Under the pieces are notes generated by a model. The model saw only the letters and a program-made list of their open reading frames with translations. It was not told the origin of the DNA and made no database searches. The translations under genes and the position numbers were made by a program. This document shows, piece after piece, positions 1 to 6,594 of a DNA stretch of 7,040 bases. Origin of the DNA: Ignavibacteriaceae bacterium (GTDB lineage: Bacteria; Bacteroidota; Ignavibacteria; Ignavibacteriales; Ignavibacteriaceae); contig JALONF010000097.1 in the NCBI GenBank assembly GCA_025455085.1, forward strand, positions 1 to 7,040, read 5' to 3'. How positions within the stretch are numbered: the first letter of the stretch is position 1; each line of letters begins with the position of its first letter.

Positions 1-608
1 TCCAAGTCCTGAGCGCCATGGTTCGTGATTTCATACTTGTAAAAGATAATATTTTTTGCGAAGGTCACTCCAAATGCATAGCCTGTTTGTGCAATCTGAA
101 TTCCCAAAATGGAGACTGTATTGTTGCTGTCATTATAAACACAATAACTATCCTGATCAGAAAGAATTAAGTTGTTTCCATTTTCATCTTTCACGGGCCA
201 GCCGAGAGTCGGATGCCAGTAAATTGGATTATCACTGAATGCAATCCTCGCAGAATCCTTTAGATGATATCCGCCAACAGCTTCCCATTCTTCATTTGTT
301 GTATATCTGCCTTGGACAACATTTCCCGGAATTCCGGCAAACTGGTTGATGCGATAGATATAATGTTTTGTACTGTTAATGGGAAATTCACCGGATGGAC
401 CTTGTGTCAATCTTCTTGGATATAATTTCCCACGGTTTTCAAAAAATAAACCGATGTTGCTGGCATTGTGAGTTCCAGCCGCCCGGTCTTCAATTGCTAA
501 AACTTTTTTGAGATCCTCCTGAGTTAATTCGGTACCATCTCTTCCTACCTGAGCATTCAGAATGATTGAAGACAGCATCAACAAAAAAATTAAAACATTT
601 ATTTTCAT
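1..608 (-). CDS. Exported protein of unknown function, N-terminal part (truncated by window edge)
   Basis: I do not recognise a named family. Reading the minus strand from the ATG at 608-606 gives 202 codons without a stop, running off the left edge, so the C-terminus is missing. Residues 1-20 form a signal peptide: Lys at position 2, a hydrophobic core (VLIFLLMLSSIIL) and a likely cleavage near NAQ. There is no lipobox cysteine, so it is not an obvious lipoprotein. The mature part is rich in aromatic residues and Gly/Asn (NSTKHYIYRINQF near 78-90, TNEEWEAVGGYH near 104-115, IIFYKYEITNHGAQDL near 187-202), which suggests a secreted beta-rich protein. A weak GGAAAC lies just before the ATG. 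It starts 27 bp after the TonB-dependent receptor stop, so it is probably co-transcribed and may be a surface partner of that receptor (inference). Large exported proteins of this group often end in a T9SS sorting domain; that end is outside the window. The reading frame is secure, the function is not. Confidence 0.85.
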   Translation of the reverse strand, partial: MKINVLIFLLMLSSIILNAQVGRDGTELTQEDLKKVLAIEDRAAGTHNASNIGLFFENRGKLYPRRLTQGPSGEFPINSTKHYIYRINQFAGIPGNVVQGRYTTNEEWEAVGGYHLKDSARIAFSDNPIYWHPTLGWPVKDENGNNLILSDQDSYCVYNDSNNTVSILGIQIAQTGYAFGVTFAKNIIFYKYEITNHGAQDL

Positions 609-635
609 TTTGTTTCCAATATCTTTTTTTAAATT

Positions 636-3095
636 TTAGAATCTAATTGAAGCACCAAGTCTGATTGTTCGCGGAGGACCATAATTAGAAGGATCCTGCA
701 TATACTCCTCTGAATATCCACCTTCAAAAGTAAAATCCGGATCTCCTGTATCGGGATAGACATACCGTATGTTTCTATGATCAGTAAGATTGAATATTTC
801 AGCAAATATTCTCATCTCAAGTGTCTGATAAATGAAAAATGATTTTCCCAATATCATATCAATGCTGTAAACACCAGGCTGCCTTAGCGAATTTCTTTCA
901 ACAAATCCCACATCTCTTCCGGATGGTGTGTATGGTGCACCCGAGCTGGCTTTCAGTATAATGCTGAGGTCAATATTCTCGAAAATTGGAGCTCCGAATA
1001 TCATCGGACCTTCATTATCCGGAATCTGGTAGGTAGCAGAAGCATTAAGAATATGAGTTCGATCAAAATCAAGATAATATAATTGAGTAGATTCGGTTGT
1101 TCCGGGATACTGTTCAGTTTCGGAAGAGGCACTGCCTTTTGCATCCATATATGTGTAAGTCAATCCGCCGGAAAAATATCTGTCAGGTCTGATGTCCAAA
1201 GTAACTTCAAATCCTTTAACGTTCGCATAGTCTTCATTAACATAAAGTGTATAACCAGTATACCTGCCATCAACAAATGGGAAATAGTAACGCGTTCCTA
1301 TTAATCCAGTGATATCTCTGTAATAAGCTGTAACGTGTGCTGCAATTCTATCAGAGAATTGATGCGATACACCGACTTCGTACGAAATTGTTCTTTCTGC
1401 ATCAAGATCTGCCTGACCAAATAATGGTTCTCTCACGTTTAAATCATATTGGTTATTTTCAAAGAGATACTGGAATTCAGGAATTTGAAAAAAATGACCA
1501 TATGAAAAATGAAGTTTTGTTCTGTCAGATATTGGATGAGCTATTCCTATTCTCGGTGATAGTTGAGACTTCGGACCGGATTCAATAAGTGTGTTTGGGT
1601 CAAGCGGATCTGACCGATATCTTACGTTTGCATTCGAATAATCCCATCTCAGTCCCAGATTAAGAACAAGATAAGCAAGTTCGATTTTATCCTGTATATA
1701 ACCAGCTACTTCAAATGGCTCAGTGTAATAGTCATCAAAGTAAGGAAAGTTTCGCTTGGGATCATAAACATAGTATAAATCCAGCCAGTGCTTTTGAAAT
1801 TGAGCTCCGAATTTAATTTCGTTAAACTCATTCATCTGCCAAACTGCATCTAATTTAAAATCTGCAGTTGAAGATCTGCTGTCTGTAATTTCAAGTGTAT
1901 CCGTAACCTTATAAAATTCAAAACCATTACCATACTCGCTGAAATATATCCATTCGCTTGTTGGTAAATATCTGGAGGTATCTTTATCGATCCCGGAGAA
2001 GTATCCTTGATTAAAGTAAGATGCTCTAATATCATAAAAGAAATTGCTAGCTGAGGTGTGGGTGAATGTAAGTGAGCTCTGCCAGCTGTCTGTTTTTATT
2101 TTCGGATATTGTTCAGGAATATATTTAAATGAATGACTATAATTTTGTCTATCGCCAACACTGCCTCTGTTCTGCAAAGAAATTTTTGCAAGTGGAATTA
2201 AAGTAGTAGTAAGTTTTGTAAAGAAGGAACTATACTTGGCGTATCCATTAGGCAGGTAACTGCCACGATTATCAACTTCACCGGAAATAAAAAAATTCAG
2301 ATCGTTGGTAATTAGTGGACCACTGAGACTTCCATTAACACGTGATTCATGGAGACTGGAATATCGCTCAACTCCAAACTCACTTGTTCTTGCTTCAAAT
2401 TTACCGGAAAATTTATCATCGCCATCTCTTGTTACGATATTAACAACACCACTAAGCGCATTACCGTATTCAGCGTTAAATGTTCCGCTCAATAAACTCA
2501 TTTCCTGTATTGCATCATTCCCGATTTCCAGGCTTAAACCTCCTAGCAAGGGATCTTTGACGTAAACACCATCAACAAGATATGCTACTTCGTTTGAACG
2601 ACCTCCACGGATGTGCAAATTATTACTGCCGGTTTCTACTACTCCCGCTTGCAGAGATAATAAATCTTTAAAATTAGAAACCGGAAGAGACTCAATCTGA
2701 TCTCTCCTTATAACTGAGATACTGCTGGTGACATCTTTCTGAACCATTGGTGTAGAAGCTGTAACTATAACTTCATCTACCTGGATTGATTCAGGAGTTA
2801 AGACGACAGGCAGAAGAGTTGTCTGGTCAACAACAATCTGAACATCAGTTACCTGACTTGCCTGATATCCAATGTAACTTATTTTAACAGAATAATTGCC
2901 CGGTGAGATGTTCAGAATAACAAAATTCCCATCCACATTAGTTGCAGCACCGTAGTCAGTTCCTTCTAAAATAATGTTAGCGCCGACAAGTGGTTCACCC
3001 GTTTGTGAGTCTTTAACGGATCCGGAAAGTTTTCCCGTCGTTCCCGCATAGCTAAAATAAGAAGTGAGGAAGACAAGTAGTAATAACTTTTTCAT
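636..3095 (-). CDS. TonB-dependent outer-membrane receptor with N-terminal carboxypeptidase-regulatory-like domain
   Basis: This 819-residue protein is predicted to be a TonB-gated outer-membrane channel for active import of a ligand too large or scarce for porins. Residues 1-17 are a signal peptide (MKKLLLLVFL, cleavage near SYA). Residues about 22-100 form a carboxypeptidase-regulatory-like beta-sandwich (GSVKDSQTGEPLVGANIILEGT, then VDGNF and GNYSVKISYIGY). A DEVIVTAS stretch follows at 107-114. The plug domain spans about 118-225, with the typical IRGGRSNEVAYLVDGV at 162-177 and NAEYGNALSGVVNIVTRDG at 207-225. The rest is a 22-strand-type barrel ending in a terminal Phe (LGASIRF), as expected for outer-membrane insertion. 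It is shorter than a typical SusC protein of about 1000 residues, and no SusD homologue is visible beside it. The ligand cannot be read from the sequence. It starts 2 bp after the RpiR-type regulator gene, which suggests that the regulator controls it, and it is followed 27 bp later by an exported protein. Confidence 0.95.
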   Translation of the reverse strand: MKKLLLLVFLTSYFSYAGTTGKLSGSVKDSQTGEPLVGANIILEGTDYGAATNVDGNFVILNISPGNYSVKISYIGYQASQVTDVQIVVDQTTLLPVVLTPESIQVDEVIVTASTPMVQKDVTSSISVIRRDQIESLPVSNFKDLLSLQAGVVETGSNNLHIRGGRSNEVAYLVDGVYVKDPLLGGLSLEIGNDAIQEMSLLSGTFNAEYGNALSGVVNIVTRDGDDKFSGKFEARTSEFGVERYSSLHESRVNGSLSGPLITNDLNFFISGEVDNRGSYLPNGYAKYSSFFTKLTTTLIPLAKISLQNRGSVGDRQNYSHSFKYIPEQYPKIKTDSWQSSLTFTHTSASNFFYDIRASYFNQGYFSGIDKDTSRYLPTSEWIYFSEYGNGFEFYKVTDTLEITDSRSSTADFKLDAVWQMNEFNEIKFGAQFQKHWLDLYYVYDPKRNFPYFDDYYTEPFEVAGYIQDKIELAYLVLNLGLRWDYSNANVRYRSDPLDPNTLIESGPKSQLSPRIGIAHPISDRTKLHFSYGHFFQIPEFQYLFENNQYDLNVREPLFGQADLDAERTISYEVGVSHQFSDRIAAHVTAYYRDITGLIGTRYYFPFVDGRYTGYTLYVNEDYANVKGFEVTLDIRPDRYFSGGLTYTYMDAKGSASSETEQYPGTTESTQLYYLDFDRTHILNASATYQIPDNEGPMIFGAPIFENIDLSIILKASSGAPYTPSGRDVGFVERNSLRQPGVYSIDMILGKSFFIYQTLEMRIFAEIFNLTDHRNIRYVYPDTGDPDFTFEGGYSEEYMQDPSNYGPPRTIRLGASIRF

Positions 3096-3097
3096 TT

Positions 3098-3961
3098 TTA
3101 ACTCCCGCTTATAATCTGATTTTGATCCACTGCAATTACTTCAGTTTCCCTTAAAATCTTTTTTGCTCTTGCTTTATCCTTTACTGTGCAAGAAGTTGCG
3201 ATTGCATTTATTAAAACAGAGATAGCCGCAAACGAATTTGTGAAAAGCATGTTCCTGCTTTCCACTATAAGATTAGCCTTTGAATATTTAGTAATTGGTG
3301 AAGCCGGTACATTTGTAATTGCAATAACGTCTATTCTTCTTTCATTGGCAAATTTTGCTACTTCAATTGTCTCCTTTGAATAGGGAGGAAATGAAAATAA
3401 TACTAATAAATCTTTTGAGCTTAAGAATAAAATTTGTTCATGAAAAAGAGTATGTGTATGAAGAAGGACGGCTGATTTAATTCCAACTTGAGTTAATTGA
3501 TATGCAAGTATTTCTGCAAGCAAGTAAGAAATTCCGAGTCCACCAGTGAGAACACTCTCAGCAGAAGAAATTCGACTGATCACATAATTGAATGATTTAC
3601 GTTCAATATGAGTCAATGTTTCGTTAATATTTTTAATATCAAGATTTGCAACTTCCGTAAGCAGGTCATCATCTATTTTATGTTTTGCGAGAAGAGGAAA
3701 GATTTCGCTGTTCTTCATTCCTCTTTGTAAAGAATCAGTGATTGCGTCTCTAAGTTCGCTGAATCCCTTGTAACCTGTACGTTGTGCAAATCGGACAATA
3801 GAAGCTACGCTTGAACCGGTTGATTCCGATAATTCCTGAACATTTAGAAAAGGTATTCTGTCAAAATTATTTACGAAAAAATCAGCAATCTTTCTTTGAT
3901 TCTTCGGAAACGAATCGTACTTGCTCTTAATTTTATCCTTTATTTCTTTGTATCTATCCAT
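3098..3961 (-). CDS. MurR/RpiR-family transcriptional regulator (HTH_6 plus SIS domain)
   Basis: This is a 287-residue DNA-binding regulator of the length usual for the family. Residues 1-77 match the RpiR N-terminal domain: a helical lead (NQRKIADFFVNNFDRI at 21-36), then the helix-turn-helix around 40-75 (LNVQELSESTGSSVASIVRFAQRTGYKGFSEL). Residues about 125-255 form a SIS domain with GGLGISYLLAE at 140-150 and later VIAITNVPASPITKYSKANLIVES. The loop that in phosphosugar-binding relatives reads like SxSGxT is here SFPPYSKET (190-198). The ligand may therefore not be a sugar phosphate (inference). The ATG at 3961 is chosen because the family N-terminus begins right after it; no clear Shine-Dalgarno precedes it. 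It sits 57 bp after the T9SS-protein gene, with a long inverted repeat in that gap, and 2 bp before the receptor gene. It probably controls the receptor and perhaps the whole locus, possibly through the inverted repeat. Confidence 0.93.
   Translation of the reverse strand: MDRYKEIKDKIKSKYDSFPKNQRKIADFFVNNFDRIPFLNVQELSESTGSSVASIVRFAQRTGYKGFSELRDAITDSLQRGMKNSEIFPLLAKHKIDDDLLTEVANLDIKNINETLTHIERKSFNYVISRISSAESVLTGGLGISYLLAEILAYQLTQVGIKSAVLLHTHTLFHEQILFLSSKDLLVLFSFPPYSKETIEVAKFANERRIDVIAITNVPASPITKYSKANLIVESRNMLFTNSFAAISVLINAIATSCTVKDKARAKKILRETEVIAVDQNQIISGS
3102..3106 (-). promoter_or_regulatory. Ribosome binding site of the TonB-dependent receptor, inside the end of the regulator gene
   Basis: On the minus strand GGGAG lies in the last two sense codons of the upstream regulator gene (Gly GGG, Ser AGT). 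It is followed by TTAAAA, which includes the regulator's TAA stop, and then the receptor ATG, a spacing of six bases. It is one of the better Shine-Dalgarno matches in the window and supports the start at 3095. Because the site lies under the ribosome that terminates on the regulator, translational coupling of the two genes is likely (inference). Confidence 0.7.
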
Positions 3962-3976
3962 ACAAGTAAATATTAA

Positions 3977-4005
3977 AGTAGCACAGATTATTAATCTGTG
4001 CTACT
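3977..4005. repeat. 29-bp perfect inverted repeat upstream of the regulator (terminator, operator or dispersed palindrome)
   Basis: Two 14-base arms, AGTAGCACAGATTA and TAATCTGTGCTACT, are exact reverse complements around a single central base at 3991. In RNA from the minus strand this would fold as a hairpin of about 13 bp with a 3-base loop, followed by TTTAATATTT. That resembles an intrinsic terminator with an interrupted U-tract and a stem of only moderate GC. It lies 13 bp after the stop of the T9SS-protein gene and 15 bp before the regulator ATG. The symmetry and position also fit an operator bound by the downstream RpiR-type dimer, or a copy of a REP-like palindrome dispersed in the genome. 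The sequence does not decide between these. Confidence 0.75.
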
Positions 4006-4018
4006 GAAATAAATGATT

Positions 4019-5134
4019 TTACTTGATTAATGTCATCTTTTTGGAAATGAGCTGATCGCCTGTTTGCAAAGTGTAAACATATATTCCTGATGTCAGTTGT
4101 GAAGCATCAAAGCTGTATGTATAAGTTCCTGCATCCAAATACTCATTAACGAGTTCAGCAACTTCTTCACCGAGTGTATTGAATATTTTCAATCTTACAT
4201 TTGAAGCTTCGGGTATTCCAAATTTAATGGCTGTAGATGGGTTAAATGGATTTGGATAGTTCTGTTCCAAAACATAACCTTCAGGAATTGTATTGTTATC
4301 AGCTTCAACAGAAGTAATTGAATAATATTTTTGTGTTGCTGCTTCCATATTTGATATCATTTCAGATTCAGTTGTCCCGACAGCAACGCCATAATATACT
4401 TCAATAGATGCATTTGGATTTAGCACAATTGGATCTTGCGCAGTAATAGTTACAGGTCCATCGGCAGTATTTGATACATACTGTGGTTGAAGAGAGCCAT
4501 AATTCATCCAACTCCAGTAGCTTGAGTCGACATAATAATCTTCATACCACTCAAAAGAATAAAGAGATGAAAGATTATGCGATAATAGTTTGAAACCCAA
4601 ATTTGTACCACCCCTATGCGAACGAATTATTTTGTTAGTCCCATCATACGTAACAGTATCATATCCATACTCAGCATCCAAATATGGGATTATATCTAGA
4701 CCAATTAAGGCACCTTCTAATGTCGAAGCTTCTCTATTAGTAATTGTAAATTTTAAAAGAGCATAACTTTCTCCATTCCATCCATATATGTTTAACTGCT
4801 CATAAACATCCGGGGGTTCAAAAGAGTAAGTATTATTAAATGAACCATATATTTCATAATCGCTTAGTAATGGATTTGAAACATTGATAACTGGCTCCTC
4901 AATCTCAGCATCATTTTGATAATCGAATACAGCATTTTGACCAACTCCAACCAAAATTGTTAGTCTCTCAAGCTGTATTGTGCCTGCTGTATCAGGTGTA
5001 TAAACCTGAAAACGACCATACTCACCAAGGAATACTCCAACTTCGCCAGTGTTGAAAGCTGCCTGGGCATAAGTTGCAACTGAACTTATCAAGATAATAG
5101 TTGTTGCAAAAGCAATAAGTGACATTTTTTTCAT
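4019..5134 (-). CDS. Exported protein with C-terminal T9SS type A sorting domain; function unknown
   Basis: This is a 371-residue protein predicted to be exported by Sec and then carried across the outer membrane by the type IX secretion system. Residues 1-23 are a signal peptide (MKKMSLIAFATTIILISSVATYA). Residues 283-371 form the sorting domain: IPEGYVLEQNYPNPFNPST, then LKIFNTLGEEVAELVNEYLDAGTYTYSFDAS, SGIYVYTL and a final KKMTLIK. In known systems this domain is removed or linked to the cell surface after transport. The middle, about 25-280, matches no family I recognise. It is acidic and rich in Tyr and Trp (YSFEWYEDYYVDSSYWSW at 192-209), looks beta-rich, and includes LLKFTITNREASTLEGALIGLDI near 126-148. 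The frame stays open upstream to 5263, but the start at 5134 is chosen because it has AGAGAGGTG in front and gives a clean signal peptide. It lies 47 bp after the permease gene and may be a surface binding protein or hydrolase of the locus (inference). Confidence 0.9.
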   Translation of the reverse strand: MKKMSLIAFATTIILISSVATYAQAAFNTGEVGVFLGEYGRFQVYTPDTAGTIQLERLTILVGVGQNAVFDYQNDAEIEEPVINVSNPLLSDYEIYGSFNNTYSFEPPDVYEQLNIYGWNGESYALLKFTITNREASTLEGALIGLDIIPYLDAEYGYDTVTYDGTNKIIRSHRGGTNLGFKLLSHNLSSLYSFEWYEDYYVDSSYWSWMNYGSLQPQYVSNTADGPVTITAQDPIVLNPNASIEVYYGVAVGTTESEMISNMEAATQKYYSITSVEADNNTIPEGYVLEQNYPNPFNPSTAIKFGIPEASNVRLKIFNTLGEEVAELVNEYLDAGTYTYSFDASQLTSGIYVYTLQTGDQLISKKMTLIK

Positions 5135-5138
5135 AGCG

Positions 5139-5147
5139 CACCTCTCT
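5139..5147 (-). promoter_or_regulatory. Ribosome binding site that fixes the start of the T9SS-sorted protein
   Basis: The minus strand reads AGAGAGGTG, then CGCT, then the ATG at 5134. GAGGTG is complementary to the anti-Shine-Dalgarno core. This supports the start at 5134 over the upstream in-frame ATG at 5263, which would add 43 residues overlapping the permease gene and bury the signal peptide. Confidence 0.75.
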
Positions 5148-5181
5148 AATTTGTGAATGAATATTTTATTATTTGAGAAGA

Positions 5182-6594
5182 TCATTGCCACCCCATTAAG
5201 TTTGGTGGAATTAAAAGTAAAAGTCCGAGTAACATTAATATTATCTGTAAAGGTAAAACCCACTTAGCCCATCTTTCCCACGGAACGCGAGCCATTGATA
5301 ATGCACCCATCGTCACCGCAGAGGTTGGAATGATGATATTTGTATATTCACCAAATTGAAATGCAAGTATAGCTGTTTGTCTTGTAACTCCGGCAAGATC
5401 AGCAAGTGGAGCCATTATCGGCATTGTTAAAGCTGCCTGTCCACTGCCAGAGTGTACGAAGAAATTAATTATCGCCTGAACGATAAACATTTTCTGTGAT
5501 GCAAATATAGGAGAAGATGATTGAATGTACGGTGAAAGACCATATAAAACCGTATCAATAATATGTCCGTCTCTTGAAATCACCAATGTTGCGCGTGCAA
5601 GTGCTACAATTATTGCGGTACCAACCAGATCTTTTGCTCCATCAATAAAACCTTTAATGATATCATCACTTTTTAATCCGCCAATAATTCCAACTGCAAT
5701 TCCCATAATAAAAAACATCGCAGAAATTTCACCGATGAACCAATCAAATTTAATTACTCCAACAACAAGCATCACCAGTGAAAGAACAAAAGCAATAAGA
5801 ACAATTTTATGTCTTAATGAAAATGATGAGGAGTTATTATAAATATTATCGAAGTGTTCCGTATTTCTTCTATCATTATCTTCTTTAAACGTTGGACTAA
5901 TGTTAGGATTTTTCTTTAACTTTTTTTCATAATAGAGGATGAATAGAATTGCAACAGCGGTGGAAATCAACCAGCAAATAACCCTGTAACCAATTCCTGA
6001 AAAGATCGGCACATCTGCAATTCCCTGTGCAATGCCTACATTAAACGGATTTAGGAATGCACTTGCAAATCCAACATGAGCTCCAACCAAGGGTATAGCA
6101 ACACCGATAATAGAATCATACCCAAGAGCAAGACAGATTGGTACAATAATCAGCACAAAAGGAATAATCTCTTCATTCATTCCGAAAGATGCACCGCCGA
6201 TGGAGAACATTAAAATTAATACCGGAATAAAAAGTCGACGCAGTGTAATTGAATCTCTGTGTGCGCGAGCGAGTTTATTAATAAGAGAATTTATTGCATC
6301 TGTTTTAGCAAGAACATTAAAAGCACCGCCGACCAGAAGAATGAATCCAATAATCATCCCCGCTTCAACGAAGCCTTTTAACGGAGCTATAAATAGCGCA
6401 AAAAATCCTTGCGGATTACTATCCACATACTTGAATGAATTCTGAACAACAACTTCCCTTCCATCTACTATCATTCTTTCGTATTCACCACCAGGAATGA
6501 CCCAGGTAAGGAAAGCAATCAAAATTAAAATAGAAAACAGAAGCAGATAAGTATTCGGTACCTTGAACTTAAATTTTTTAGTGCTGGATTTCAT
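5182..6594 (-). CDS. YfcC-family (DcuC/C4-dicarboxylate carrier superfamily) inner-membrane permease
   Basis: This 470-residue protein is very hydrophobic, with about 10-12 predicted membrane segments, and is of full length for the YfcC family. Recognisable family signatures are WVIPGGEYER at 31-40, GGASFGMNEEIIPF at 133-146, ALGYDSIIGVAIPLVGAHVGF at 156-176, FFVHSGSGQAALTMPIMAPLADLAG at 378-402 and FGEYTNIIIPTSAVTMGALSMARVPWERW at 414-442. The two hairpin-like polar motifs (near 133-146 and 380-430) are where the substrate path is expected in this superfamily. A charged, Asn-rich cytoplasmic loop of about 40 residues (222-262) separates the halves. Family members are annotated as amino-acid, peptide or dicarboxylate carriers; the exact substrate and direction cannot be read here. 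The ATG overlaps the stop of the peptidase gene as ATGA, so the two are probably translated together, and an aspartate-, arginine- or dipeptide-type substrate is a reasonable inference. Confidence 0.92.
   Translation of the reverse strand: MKSSTKKFKFKVPNTYLLLFSILILIAFLTWVIPGGEYERMIVDGREVVVQNSFKYVDSNPQGFFALFIAPLKGFVEAGMIIGFILLVGGAFNVLAKTDAINSLINKLARAHRDSITLRRLFIPVLILMFSIGGASFGMNEEIIPFVLIIVPICLALGYDSIIGVAIPLVGAHVGFASAFLNPFNVGIAQGIADVPIFSGIGYRVICWLISTAVAILFILYYEKKLKKNPNISPTFKEDNDRRNTEHFDNIYNNSSSFSLRHKIVLIAFVLSLVMLVVGVIKFDWFIGEISAMFFIMGIAVGIIGGLKSDDIIKGFIDGAKDLVGTAIIVALARATLVISRDGHIIDTVLYGLSPYIQSSSPIFASQKMFIVQAIINFFVHSGSGQAALTMPIMAPLADLAGVTRQTAILAFQFGEYTNIIIPTSAVTMGALSMARVPWERWAKWVLPLQIILMLLGLLLLIPPNLMGWQ

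Noticed and set aside
56..238. Plus-strand open frame of 60 residues
   Set aside because: It lies opposite the exported-protein frame, which has a signal peptide and continuous coding sense. The plus-strand product has no recognisable features.
1083..2565. Several plus-strand frames of 73-86 residues and one nested minus-strand frame (1850-2035)
   Set aside because: All lie within the well-supported TonB-dependent receptor in other frames and show no signal, domain or ribosome binding site.
636..3095. SusC-type receptor of a polysaccharide utilisation locus
   Set aside because: The protein is about 200 residues short of typical SusC, no SusD-like lipoprotein is adjacent, and no glycoside hydrolase is present in the window.
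4016..4021. TAAAAT on the minus strand as a possible -10 box for the regulator, upstream of the inverted repeat
   Set aside because: No good -35 partner at normal spacing, AT-rich hexamers are expected by chance here, and Bacteroidota-type promoters use a different consensus. The position is suggestive but not enough to annotate.
5135..5263. Longer in-frame start for the T9SS-sorted protein, adding 43 residues
   Set aside because: The extension overlaps the end of the permease gene, puts the signal peptide in the middle of the protein, and lacks the strong AGAGAGGTG site that precedes the ATG at 5134.
5525..6445. Plus-strand frames of 105 and 81 residues opposite the permease
   Set aside because: These are antisense shadows of a conserved membrane protein gene; no start signal or family features.
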